Assembly: GCA_050732635.1 (NCBI GenBank)
Contig: JBOHRE010000019.1
Location: 1-44,632 of the forward strand
DNA length: 44,632 bases
Source of the DNA: JBOHRE01 sp050732635
GTDB taxonomy: Bacteria > Gemmatimonadota > Gemmatimonadetes > Longimicrobiales > RSA9
Direction: 5' to 3'
The translations under genes and the position numbers were made by a program. Shown one piece after another: positions 32,862 through 42,840 of this stretch. Within the stretch, counting starts at the first letter, position 1. Each line of letters starts with the position of its first letter. The notes below the pieces were generated by a model. That model was not told where the DNA came from and ran no database searches. It saw only the letters and a program-made list of their open reading frames with translations.

Positions 32862-34592
32862 ATGAGCACGACGATTCCGGGCCCGACCACGGTCGAACAA
32901 GCACGGGCGCGCGAGGTGCGCGCGCCGCGCGGCACGAAGCTCTCCTGCAAGAGCTGGCAGCAGGAGGGCGCGCTGCGGATGCTGATGAACAATCTCGACC
33001 CGGACGTCGCCGAGCGTCCGGATGAGCTGATCGTCTACGGTGGGACGGGGAAAGCGGCGCGTTCGTGGGACGCGTTCGACGCGATCGTCGCCACGCTGAA
33101 GAGGTTGAAGAACGACGAGACGCTGCTGGTGCAGTCGGGAAAGCCGGTGGGCGTGTTCCGGACGCACGCGAGCGCGCCGCGCGTGTTGATCGCCAACAGC
33201 AATCTGGTGGGTCGCTGGGCGACGTGGGACCACTTCCACGAGCTGGAGCGGCAGGGTCTGATGATGTTCGGCCAGATGACGGCAGGCTCGTGGATCTACA
33301 TCGGTACGCAGGGGATCCTGCAGGGCACGTACGAGACGTTCGGCGCCGTCGCGCGCCAGCATTTCGGCGGCTCGCTGCGGGGCAAGTGGGTGCTGACGGG
33401 CGGTATGGGCGGTATGGGCGGCGCGCAGCCGTTGGCCGCGACGATGAACGAGGGCGCGATCCTGGTCGTCGAAGTCGATCCGGCCCGGATCGAGCGGCGG
33501 CTGGAAACCCGCTACTGTGACCGGATGACGCGCAGCCTGGACGAGGCGCTGGACTGGGTCCGCGACGGTGCGGCGGCGGGCGAGGCGGTGTCGGTGGGGC
33601 TGGTGGGCAACTGCGCCGAGGTGCTGCCGGAGCTGGTGAAGCGCAACATCACGCCGGACGTGCTGACGGACCAGACGTCGGCACACGATCCGCTGAACGG
33701 CTACATCCCGGCGGGGATATCGCTGAGGGAGGCGGAGAATCTGCGCGGCCGGGACCGTGACGAATACCTGCGTCGCTCGATGATCTCGATCCGCCGACAC
33801 TGCGAGGCGATGGTCACGCTGATGCGGCGGGGCGCGGTGACATTCGACTACGGCAACAACCTGCGCGGCCACGCGAAGGACGCAGGCTACGACGATGCGT
33901 TCGCCTTTCCAGGCTTCGTGCCCGTATACGTGCGGCCGCTGTTCGAGGAGGGGAAGGGGCCGTTCCGCTGGGTGGCTCTGTCCGGTGAGGTGGCCGACAT
34001 CCACCGCACGGACGAGTTGGTGCTGGAGCTGTTCCCCGAGGACCAGCATCTGCGGCGCTGGATCACGTACGCGCGCGAGCGCGTGGCATTCCAGGGACTG
34101 CCAGCCCGGATCTGTTGGCTGGGCCAGGGGGAGCGGGCGCGGTTTGGCACCGCGCTGAACGATCTCGTCGCGAGCGGCGAGGTGAAGGCGCCGATCGTGA
34201 TCGGCCGCGACCACCTCGACACCGGGTCGGTCGCGTCCCCCTACCGCGAGACGGAAGCCATGAAGGACGGCAGCGATGCGGTCGCGGACTGGCCGATCCT
34301 GAACGCACTGCTGAACACGGCGTCGGGCGCGAGCTGGGTCTCGTTCCATCATGGTGGCGGTGTCGGCATCGGCAACTCGCTGCACGCGGGGCAGGTGCTC
34401 GTTGCTGATGGCACGCAGGAGATGCGCGTACGCATCGAGCGTGTGCTGACCAACGATCCAGGCCTCGGCATTGCGCGCCACGCGGACGCCGGGTACGAGC
34501 GGGCGATCGAGACGGCGGCACGGCACGGAATCCGGCTGCCGATGGTCGACACAGGGCGCAGTGATGACGAGCCAACGAAACGGTCAAAGTGA
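32862..34592 (+). CDS. hutU: Urocanate hydratase (urocanase)
   Basis: The product is 576 residues, slightly longer than the usual 550-560. GAAGG at 32853-32857 precedes the ATG. It converts urocanate to imidazolone propionate, step two of histidine breakdown, with tightly bound NAD. Signatures: LSCKSWQQEGALRMLMNNLD at the N-terminus, IVYGGTGKAARSW, LIANSNLVGRWATWDHF, the NAD-binding LTGGMGGMGGAQPLAATMN, DQTSAHDPLNGYIPAG, FDYGNNLRGHAKDAG, the active-site Cys in PARICWLGQGER, and SWVSFHHGGGVGIGNSLHAGQV. HutF is encoded two genes downstream; hutH and hutI are not in the window. Confidence 0.97.
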   Translation: MSTTIPGPTTVEQARAREVRAPRGTKLSCKSWQQEGALRMLMNNLDPDVAERPDELIVYGGTGKAARSWDAFDAIVATLKRLKNDETLLVQSGKPVGVFRTHASAPRVLIANSNLVGRWATWDHFHELERQGLMMFGQMTAGSWIYIGTQGILQGTYETFGAVARQHFGGSLRGKWVLTGGMGGMGGAQPLAATMNEGAILVVEVDPARIERRLETRYCDRMTRSLDEALDWVRDGAAAGEAVSVGLVGNCAEVLPELVKRNITPDVLTDQTSAHDPLNGYIPAGISLREAENLRGRDRDEYLRRSMISIRRHCEAMVTLMRRGAVTFDYGNNLRGHAKDAGYDDAFAFPGFVPVYVRPLFEEGKGPFRWVALSGEVADIHRTDELVLELFPEDQHLRRWITYARERVAFQGLPARICWLGQGERARFGTALNDLVASGEVKAPIVIGRDHLDTGSVASPYRETEAMKDGSDAVADWPILNALLNTASGASWVSFHHGGGVGIGNSLHAGQVLVADGTQEMRVRIERVLTNDPGLGIARHADAGYERAIETAARHGIRLPMVDTGRSDDEPTKRSK

Positions 34593-34599
34593 GAGATAC

Positions 34600-35256
34600 A
34601 TGAGGCGATTCGATCGGTGGGTGGTGCCGGAGTGGGTGCGGCTACAGGAGGAGGACGAGGAGGAGCCGAGCGCGGAGGAGCCGCCGCGGCCCACCGCGTC
34701 GGCAATGACCGACACGATCCGCGACCGGCTGTTCAAGGCGCGGATGCTGATCATCAGTGGCGAAGTGAACCAGAAGCTCGCGGCCAACGTCATGGGTCAG
34801 CTGCTGGCGATGGAGGCGGAATCCGACGCGCCGATCACGGTTTACATCAACTCGCAGGGCGGCCACGTCGAATCGGGTGACACCATCCACGACATGGTCC
34901 GCTACATCACACCGCAGGTGCGCATGGTGGGGACGGGCTGGGTCGCGAGCGCGGGCGCGCTGATCTACGTGTCGGTGCCGCGCGAGCAGCGCTTCTGCCT
35001 GCCGAACACGCGGTTCCTGCTGCACCAGCCAGCCGGCGGAGCACGCGGCACGGCCAGCGATGTCGAGATCGAGGCGCGTGAGATCCTGAAGATGCGAGAG
35101 CGGCTGAACCGAGTCTTCGCGGAGCGGACCGGCCAGCCGCTCGAGCGGATCGAGGACGACACGCGACGCAACTTCTGGCTGGACGCGCAGGCGGCGATCG
35201 AGTACGGACTGGTCGGACGGATCATCAAGCACGGCTCAGAGATCGACAACCATTAG
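34600..35256 (+). CDS. clpP: ClpP-family serine protease with Ser-His-Asn triad
   Basis: The product is 218 residues. The ATG at 34600 is seven bases after the hutU stop; an earlier ATG at 34564 inside hutU would add 12 residues. An acidic, low-complexity N-terminus (EEDEEEPSAEEPPRP) precedes the core, longer than usual. Ser117 in GWVASAGALIY and His142 in RFLLHQPAGG fit the active site. The third residue, Asp171 in E. coli (DTERDRF), aligns with Asn191 in DTRRNFW. Spacings 25 and 49 are identical to E. coli ClpP, so the alignment is firm. The oligomer interface sequences (INSQGG, AAIEYGLVGRII) are present. No clpX or tig is adjacent, which suggests a paralogue rather than the housekeeping copy. 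Confidence 0.9.
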   Translation: MRRFDRWVVPEWVRLQEEDEEEPSAEEPPRPTASAMTDTIRDRLFKARMLIISGEVNQKLAANVMGQLLAMEAESDAPITVYINSQGGHVESGDTIHDMVRYITPQVRMVGTGWVASAGALIYVSVPREQRFCLPNTRFLLHQPAGGARGTASDVEIEAREILKMRERLNRVFAERTGQPLERIEDDTRRNFWLDAQAAIEYGLVGRIIKHGSEIDNH

Positions 35257-35265
35257 GAGGCGGCG

Positions 35266-36231
35266 ATGGGTGCAGCCCTGGGGCAGCGGTCATGGTACGG
35301 CAGCGCGATCGCGGCCCTGCCGCTGCTCGCGCTGACGGCGTGCGGCGGAGGGCCGGCGCCGGCGCCGCTCTCGCCCGTGCTGCATTCACCGATCACGGGC
35401 GCGGCGTTCCTGCCACTGCCGGATACGGCGGGCGCGATCACCGCCGCGGACGCCGCACTCGCGTCGTCGCCCGACAGTGTAGAGCTCGTCCTGGCAGCCG
35501 GTCACGCACGGTCGGCCAGCTGGCGTTACGGCGCTGCGATCGAGCTGTACTCGCGCGCCGTCGAGCTGGCGCCCGGCGACTGGCGCCCGTACCGGTTTCG
35601 CGGTCACCGCTATATCTCCACGCGCCAGCTGCCGCGGGCGGTGAGCGATCTCGAGCGCGCAGCGGCGCTGGATACGCTCGGGTTCGACGTCGCATATCAC
35701 CTCGGCCTCGCCCACTATCTGAGTGGTGAATTCGAGCGTGCGGCGGCCGTGTACGGCCGGTGCATGCGGCTGGCGGAGTCGCCCGAGGCGCTGGCGCTGC
35801 AGCAGAGCGGCAGTCTGCCGGCGGACCACCGGACCTGCATGGCCATGGCGGCCGACGATGAGGATCTGGTCGCGATCGCCGACTGGCATTACCGAGCGCT
35901 GCGCCGCGCGGGCCGGCACACCGATGCGCTGCGGCTGCTCGACCGCATCCACGAAGGCATGCGTGTGGAGGAGAACCAGGCCTACTACGACGCGCTGCTG
36001 TTCTACAAGGGGCTGCGCACGGCCGATCAGATCTGGGCCGCCGACGCGAGCGGCGCGAACACCTACGAGACCGTCGGCTACGCCGTCGGGAACTGGCACC
36101 TGGTCGAGGGTGACACGGCGCGCGCGCGGGCGATCTTCGAGCAGATCGTCGAGCAGGGCGACAGCTGGAACGCGTTCGGGTACATCGCCGCCGAGCAGGA
36201 TGTGCTGCGTCTGCGCCGCGCGGCCCGCTGA
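35266..36231 (+). CDS. Tetratricopeptide-repeat lipoprotein
   Basis: The product is 321 residues. AGGAGG precedes the ATG. The N-terminus ALPLLALTA with Cys26 is a lipoprotein signal. A Pro/Ala spacer leads to TPR-like helical pairs: RYGAAIELYSRAVELAPGDWRPY, RQLPRAVSDLERAAALDTLGF, GEFERAAAVYGRC, then a looser second half (HTDALRLLDRI, TARARAIFEQIVEQGD). The partner is unknown. It is located between clpP (9-bp gap) and hutF (2-bp gap), so it is probably in the same transcript. Confidence 0.83.
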   Translation: MGAALGQRSWYGSAIAALPLLALTACGGGPAPAPLSPVLHSPITGAAFLPLPDTAGAITAADAALASSPDSVELVLAAGHARSASWRYGAAIELYSRAVELAPGDWRPYRFRGHRYISTRQLPRAVSDLERAAALDTLGFDVAYHLGLAHYLSGEFERAAAVYGRCMRLAESPEALALQQSGSLPADHRTCMAMAADDEDLVAIADWHYRALRRAGRHTDALRLLDRIHEGMRVEENQAYYDALLFYKGLRTADQIWAADASGANTYETVGYAVGNWHLVEGDTARARAIFEQIVEQGDSWNAFGYIAAEQDVLRLRRAAR

Positions 36232-36233
36232 CC

Positions 36234-37643
36234 TTGCCCACGCTCATCCCCGAGCTGGTCTACGAGCGGGGCAGATTCGTCACCGGTCGCGCGGTCGGGT
36301 GCGACCCCGAGCGCGGCGTGATCACCGCGGTCGACTCGTCCGAGGCGCTCGAATCGGGCGACGCCGGCGTGGTCCCGCTCCCCGGGCGCGCACTGATCGC
36401 GGGCTTCGTCAATGCGCACTCGCACGCGTTCCAACGGCTGATCCGCGGCCGGACGCAGTGGCGAACAGCGCGCGCCGACTCGGATTTCTGGGGCTGGCGC
36501 GACGCGATGTACGCCGTGGCGCTCGCACTGACGCCTGACGAGATCGAGATCACGGCCCGTCACTGCTTTCTCGAGATGCTGCACGCCGGGTATACCAGCG
36601 TGGGCGAGTTCCACTACCTGCACCGCGACGCGCAGGGTGCGGCCTACGCGGATCCGAACGAGCTCGCGCAGCGCGTGATCGCCGCGGCGCGTGCTGTCGG
36701 CATCCGAATCGTGCTGCTGAATGCGTGCTACGCGCGGGGCGGCATGGGGGCGCCGCTGGGGCCCGAGCAGCGCCGCTTCGCGACGCCGGAGCTGGATCCG
36801 TTCCTGGCAGCGACCGAGGGTCTGGCGCAGCGGTACCGGGCCGACGGTTTCGTCGAGGTCGGTGTGGCGCCGCACAGTGTGCGCGCGGTGCCACGCGAGT
36901 GGCTGGCGCAGCTTGCTGCTTGGGCCCGGCGGCGGGACGCGCCGTGCCACATGCACGTGAGCGAGCAGCCGGCGGAGGTCGAGGCTGCCGTGCGGGCCTG
37001 GGGCGTGCGCCCTGTCGAGCTGCTCGCTGAAGAGGGGGTGCTATCGTCGTCGTTCACTGCCGTGCACGCGACGCACGTGCTGGAGCGCGAGATCGCGCTG
37101 CTCGCTGGCGCCGGAGCCAACGTGTGCGCCTGCCCGACCACGGAGCGCGACCTGGCCGATGGGTTTCTGCCCGGGCTGGAGCTGCTGGAGAGCGGCGTGC
37201 CGATCTGCATCGGCAGCGACAGCCAGACGCGTCTCGATCCGTTCGAGGAGCTGCGGCTGCTCGAGTACCACGAGCGGCTGCGCCGGCTGCGGCGCAACGT
37301 GCTGTTGCAGCGTACGCAGGACCAAGAGGAACGACTGTACGTCGCGCCCGCGCTGCTGGCGGCGGGGGCGAGGAGTGGCGCGAGATCGCTGCGCCTCGAG
37401 GCGGGCGAAGTGGAAGCCGGCATGCTGGCGGACCTGATCGCGCTGGATCTGAGCCATCCAGCGCTCGCGGGTTGGACCACCGAATCGCTGCCATCGTTGC
37501 TGGCGCTGTGCGTGGGCCCTGAGGTGGTCAGCGATGTGTGGGTCGGCGGCGTCGCGCGGGTGAGCGACCGACAGCACGCACTGGACGGAATTACAACTAT
37601 CGAGCTCCAGCGCGTATCCAAGCGAGTGTCGAGGGAGGCGTGA
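36234..37643 (+). CDS. hutF: Formimidoylglutamate deiminase
   Basis: The product is 469 residues from TTG at 36234, two bases after the TPR gene stop. It is an amidohydrolase with a single metal site that converts N-formimidoyl-glutamate to N-formyl-glutamate plus ammonia, step four of the five-step histidine route. Motifs: FVNAHSHAFQRLIRGRTQWR (metal His pair), GEFHYLHRD, the metal-site MHVSEQPAEVE, HATHVLE, ANVCACPTTERDLADG and CIGSDSQTRLDPFEELRLLEY. The HAFQR, CPTTERDL and GSDSQ signatures separate HutF from guanine deaminase and HutI. With HutU it shows the formylglutamate branch rather than the direct formiminoglutamase route. Confidence 0.94.
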   Translation: MPTLIPELVYERGRFVTGRAVGCDPERGVITAVDSSEALESGDAGVVPLPGRALIAGFVNAHSHAFQRLIRGRTQWRTARADSDFWGWRDAMYAVALALTPDEIEITARHCFLEMLHAGYTSVGEFHYLHRDAQGAAYADPNELAQRVIAAARAVGIRIVLLNACYARGGMGAPLGPEQRRFATPELDPFLAATEGLAQRYRADGFVEVGVAPHSVRAVPREWLAQLAAWARRRDAPCHMHVSEQPAEVEAAVRAWGVRPVELLAEEGVLSSSFTAVHATHVLEREIALLAGAGANVCACPTTERDLADGFLPGLELLESGVPICIGSDSQTRLDPFEELRLLEYHERLRRLRRNVLLQRTQDQEERLYVAPALLAAGARSGARSLRLEAGEVEAGMLADLIALDLSHPALAGWTTESLPSLLALCVGPEVVSDVWVGGVARVSDRQHALDGITTIELQRVSKRVSREA

Positions 37644-38119
37644 GCGAGGCGTACGACAGTCCGCGGGAAATGGAGTTACGGCGCTTGGATGCGCTCGCGC
37701 AGACGCTGGACCGGGTGTTCCGGCTGCCGGGGACGGACATCCGGTTCGGGCTGGATCCGCTGCTGGGCCTGATTCCAGGTGCCGGCGATCTGCTGGGCGG
37801 GGCACTCTCGGCCTACGTGGTGCTCGTCGGCGCTCGCCTCGGTGCACCGCGGGGGCTGCTGCTGCGCATGCTGTTCAACGTCGGCATCGACGCGGTGGTC
37901 GGGGCGGTCCCCGTGCTGGGTGACCTGTTCGATGTCGCGTGGCGGGCCAATACCCGGAACGTCGCGCTGCTGCGCCGTTACGTGCACGCGCCGGATGCGG
38001 CCCGGCGCTCGAGCCGCCACTTCGTCGTGGCGGTGATCGTCGTGCTGGCGGCGCTGGTGATCGGCGGTATCGCGGTGAGCGTGGCACTGGTGCGCTGGCT
38101 CGCGGGCGTGATCGGCTGA
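37640..38119 (+). CDS. DUF4112 membrane protein
   Basis: The product is 159 residues. GTG at 37640 overlaps the hutF TGA as GTGA, and GAGGGAGG lies immediately upstream, so spacing is tight. A later ATG at 37670 is possible. The conserved core is GLDPLLGLIPGAGDLLGGALSAYVVL, then NVGIDAVVGAVPVLGDLFDVAWRANTRNVALL. This twin IPGAGD/VPVLGD pattern is the DUF4112 signature. A C-terminal transmembrane helix (VVAVIVVLAALVIGGIAVSVALV) follows. No function has been assigned to the family to my knowledge. It may be co-transcribed with hutF for expression only. Confidence 0.88.
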   Translation: MSEAYDSPREMELRRLDALAQTLDRVFRLPGTDIRFGLDPLLGLIPGAGDLLGGALSAYVVLVGARLGAPRGLLLRMLFNVGIDAVVGAVPVLGDLFDVAWRANTRNVALLRRYVHAPDAARRSSRHFVVAVIVVLAALVIGGIAVSVALVRWLAGVIG

Positions 38120-38188
38120 GCCGGAAACCCCCTCGGCCCTGGTGCCGTAGGGCCGCAGGAGCTCCCATCAGGCAGGAGGCAAGCAGAC

Positions 38189-39253
38189 ATGACACGGAAG
38201 CCGATGCGTGCCGGGGCCGCGCTGCCATACGCCGGCCCGCTGATCGCGCTCACGCTGACGAGCGCGCCACTGCCGCTGCTGGCGCAAGCGGAACGGTTCG
38301 CGCTGCCCGGCCAGGAGATCGCGATCTACAACATCGCCGGCGAGGTCCAGATCGAGCGCGGCACGGGCGACGCCGTCGAGGTCCTGGTCAGTCGTGGTGG
38401 CAGTGATGCGGCGCAGCTTCGGATCGCAACGGGTCAGATCGACGGGCGCAACACGCTGCGCGTGATCTATCCCGACGACGAGGTGAGGTACGAGCGCCGC
38501 TGGGGCGGCAACACCAGCATGCGCGTTCGGTCCGACGGGACATTCGGCGCGGGCGGACGGCGCGTGAACGTGCGCAGTCGCGGCCGCGGTGGACTGGAGG
38601 CGCACGCGGACCTGCGGATTCTGATCCCGGACGGCCGGCGGGTCGCCGTGCTGCTGGGCGTCGGCGGCGTCGAAGCGGCCAACGTGGTCGGGGACCTGGT
38701 GGTGGATGTCGCGGCCGCAGGCGTGGAGGTGCGCGGCGTGCGCGGCGCACTGCTGGTGGACACGGGGTCCGGTAGCATCACCGTGGCGGATGTGCAGGGG
38801 GAAGTCGGTATCGACACCGGGTCTGGCAGCGTGGAGGTCAGCGTCATCCGTGGTTCCCGGCTGAGGGTCGACACAGGCTCCGGCTCCGTCCGGGGCAACG
38901 ACCTGACGACCGACGACCTGTCGGTGGATACGGGCTCCGGTCGCATCGAGCTGAGCGCCGTGAGCGCCCGCCGCCTGGTGCTCGACACCGGCAGCGGCAG
39001 CATCGACCTGGGGCTGCTCAGCGATGTGGAGAGCGCGCGGCTCGATACCGGCTCGGGCTCCGTCCGCCTGCGGGTGCCGGCGGAGCTGGGCGCCGAGCTC
39101 GAGATCGAAACCGGGAGCGGCGGGATCGATGTCGATGTGCCGGTCGAGGTCGCGCGCATGGCCCGCAACTCGTTCGTCGGTCGAATCGGCGATGGCGTTG
39201 GCCGGATCGTCGTAGACACGGGATCCGGCGGAGTGCGTCTGGTCCGCAACTGA
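38189..39253 (+). CDS. Exported DUF4097 beta-solenoid protein with DTGSGS repeats
   Basis: The product is 354 residues. GGAGG lies upstream of the ATG. A signal peptide with a cut near LLAQ-A is clear. Residues 40-150 are beta-sheet-rich (EIAIYNIAGEVQIERGTGDAVEV). From residue 180 to the end, a repeat of about 20 residues recurs with the core DTGSGS, DTGSGR, ETGSGG or DTGSGG; eight copies can be counted (e.g. LVDTGSGSITVADVQGEV, GIDTGSGSVEVS). Each copy likely forms one coil of a right-handed beta-helix. Members are often linked with anti-sigma factors and cell-surface roles, but that is inference. No catalytic site is seen. Confidence 0.9.
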   Translation: MTRKPMRAGAALPYAGPLIALTLTSAPLPLLAQAERFALPGQEIAIYNIAGEVQIERGTGDAVEVLVSRGGSDAAQLRIATGQIDGRNTLRVIYPDDEVRYERRWGGNTSMRVRSDGTFGAGGRRVNVRSRGRGGLEAHADLRILIPDGRRVAVLLGVGGVEAANVVGDLVVDVAAAGVEVRGVRGALLVDTGSGSITVADVQGEVGIDTGSGSVEVSVIRGSRLRVDTGSGSVRGNDLTTDDLSVDTGSGRIELSAVSARRLVLDTGSGSIDLGLLSDVESARLDTGSGSVRLRVPAELGAELEIETGSGGIDVDVPVEVARMARNSFVGRIGDGVGRIVVDTGSGGVRLVRN

Positions 39254-39279
39254 GCACGGTCGCGCGTATGGTGGAGGGA

Positions 39280-39311
39280 CACGGGCTCGCGGCGGTCGCC
39301 GCGAGCCCGTG
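39280..39311. terminator. Bidirectional hairpin between convergent genes
   Basis: Two perfect 15-base arms (39280-39294 and 39297-39311, CACGGGCTCGCGGCG and its complement) are separated by two bases. It lies in the 63-bp gap between the DUF4097 stop and the convergent UbiB stop. There is no T-run on either side, so it may stop RNA polymerase with help or protect both 3' ends. Confidence 0.7.
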
Positions 39312-39316
39312 CCGCA

Positions 39317-41110
<1,794 letters not shown>

Positions 41111-41250
41111 CGTGGCGCTGGTGCTGCGTTCGTCGGGACTCGTTGCCGCACCATCGTTGTTCAAGAAGTGAGCCGCGCACTGGCATTCCCGACGGCACGG
41201 TCTATGTTGGCTGTTCCCCCGGATGACACGAACTCCAACGGCCGGCATGC

Positions 41251-42837
41251 ATGGGGCATTTTCGTATTGGTTCGCTGCTCGGCGTCGAGATCCGGATCGA
41301 CTCGTCGTGGTTCGTCCTGTTTTTTCTGATCCTGTGGACGTTCGCCGCTGGTCTGTTTCCGGCCCAATTGCCGTCGCTGCCGTCCTGGGCTCACCTGCTG
41401 ATGGGAATCGCGGCGACACTACTGTTGTTCGCGTCACTGGTCGCGCACGAGCTATCACACTCCGTGGTGGCGCGGGCGCGGGGTGTGCCGGTCGAGGGAA
41501 TCACGCTGTTCATCTTCGGCGGTATGGCGTTGACGCGCCGTGAGGCCACCACGCCGGGGGACGAGTTCGCGATCGCGGCGGTCGGGCCGCTCAGCAGCTT
41601 CCTGCTGGCCGCCGGCTTCAGCGCCGTCGCCTGGCTGACTCGCGCCGAGAGCGCCATCGCGTACTCGGTTGCCGCCCACGTGGGCCAGTTCAACCTCCTG
41701 CTCGCCGTCTTCAATCTGCTCCCCGGATTCCCACTGGACGGGGGACGTATCCTGCGTGCGGCTGCGTGGAAGTTCACGGGCAGCCACCTGCGCGCGACGC
41801 GCTGGGCAGCGCGTTCGGGCCGCGCTCTGGGCTGGCTGCTGATCGCGCTGGGCGCGCTGCAGGTGATCATGGGCGGGGCGCTGATCAGCGGCATGTGGCT
41901 GATCTTCATTGGCTGGTTCCTGCGCAATGCGGCGCGCGCGAGCGAGCAGGCGGCGGCTGCCCAAGCGAGCCCGCTGCGGTCACCGGATCAGCCGGGTGGC
42001 GGCGGAGCGGTGTCGCCGGCCTTCATCATTCCGGCCACGCGCCTGCCGCCGGGCTTCGCCGAGCGCGTGCGCGAGCCACCCGCGCAGCCGGCGACCCCAC
42101 GCCCGGCCGCCACCGTGGTGCTGCTGCGCGACGGCCACGCCGGCATGGAGGTTCTGCTGCTGCTGCGGCACCAGGGCACGACGTTCGTTCCGGGCGCCTG
42201 GGTCTTCGCGGGTGGTCAGGTCGATGCCGCGGACGCGGATCCCGACCTCGCGGCTCGCGCACGGGGACTGGGCCGCCGGCCGCCCGCCGCGTTCTGGATG
42301 GCGGCCGCCCGCGAGCTGCTCGAGGAGGCGGGCGTGCTGCTGGCACGCGATGTCAGCGGCGGCTGGATTCGTGACGCCGCATCGGATGCACGGCTGGAGC
42401 AGTGGCGCGAGCGACTGATGAGCGATGGCGCGACGCTGCACGACGTGGTGTGCGCGCTGGACGCGCGGCTCGACGTCGCGGGTATGGTCCACGCCGCCCA
42501 CTGGATCACGCCCATCGCCGAGCCGCGGCGTTACGACACGCACTCCTTCCTCGCTGCGCTACCGGAAGGCGTGACCGCAGCGCCCGACCCGCGCGAGATG
42601 TCGGACGCGCTGTGGCTGGCGCCGGCGGAGGCGCTGCGCCGCTTCACGGTGGGCGGGCTGCCGATGGTCTTCCCGACGGTAAAAACGCTGGAGGCGCTGG
42701 CACCGTACGCTCGCGTGGCGGACGCGCTGGACGCCTTCCGGGGCGCGGAGGTGCGGTCGATCCTGCCCACGCTGGTGCGGACCCCCGAGGGTGTCGGGAT
42801 CGTAATCGCTGAGGACAGCCCGCAAGAGCAGGAGTGA
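41251..42837 (+). CDS. Site-2 protease (M50) fused to a NUDIX hydrolase domain
   Basis: The product is 528 residues in one open frame. Residues 1-228 are an M50 membrane metalloprotease: several hydrophobic helices, HELSH at 66-70 with the catalytic Glu67, FIFGGMA, and NLLPGFPLDGGR (Asp163 is the third zinc ligand). After a linker (about 229-285, Pro/Gly/Ala-rich) a NUDIX domain occupies 286-505: PGAWVFAGGQVDAAD at 314-328, then REXXEE-type box R354-ELLEEAGV with Glu358 and Glu359. The box has the long insert between GG and REL known from the NUDT7/19-like group. In most M50 proteins of this kind a CBS pair or nothing follows the membrane part. No ribosome binding site is seen at the ATG. Confidence 0.9.
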   Translation: MGHFRIGSLLGVEIRIDSSWFVLFFLILWTFAAGLFPAQLPSLPSWAHLLMGIAATLLLFASLVAHELSHSVVARARGVPVEGITLFIFGGMALTRREATTPGDEFAIAAVGPLSSFLLAAGFSAVAWLTRAESAIAYSVAAHVGQFNLLLAVFNLLPGFPLDGGRILRAAAWKFTGSHLRATRWAARSGRALGWLLIALGALQVIMGGALISGMWLIFIGWFLRNAARASEQAAAAQASPLRSPDQPGGGGAVSPAFIIPATRLPPGFAERVREPPAQPATPRPAATVVLLRDGHAGMEVLLLLRHQGTTFVPGAWVFAGGQVDAADADPDLAARARGLGRRPPAAFWMAAARELLEEAGVLLARDVSGGWIRDAASDARLEQWRERLMSDGATLHDVVCALDARLDVAGMVHAAHWITPIAEPRRYDTHSFLAALPEGVTAAPDPREMSDALWLAPAEALRRFTVGGLPMVFPTVKTLEALAPYARVADALDAFRGAEVRSILPTLVRTPEGVGIVIAEDSPQEQE

Positions 42838-42840
42838 TCG

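Noticed and set aside
32616..34526. Long minus-strand frame (636 codons) across hutU
   Set aside because: Antisense shadow: hutU has full family signatures, while this frame is Arg/His/Gln-rich and matches nothing.
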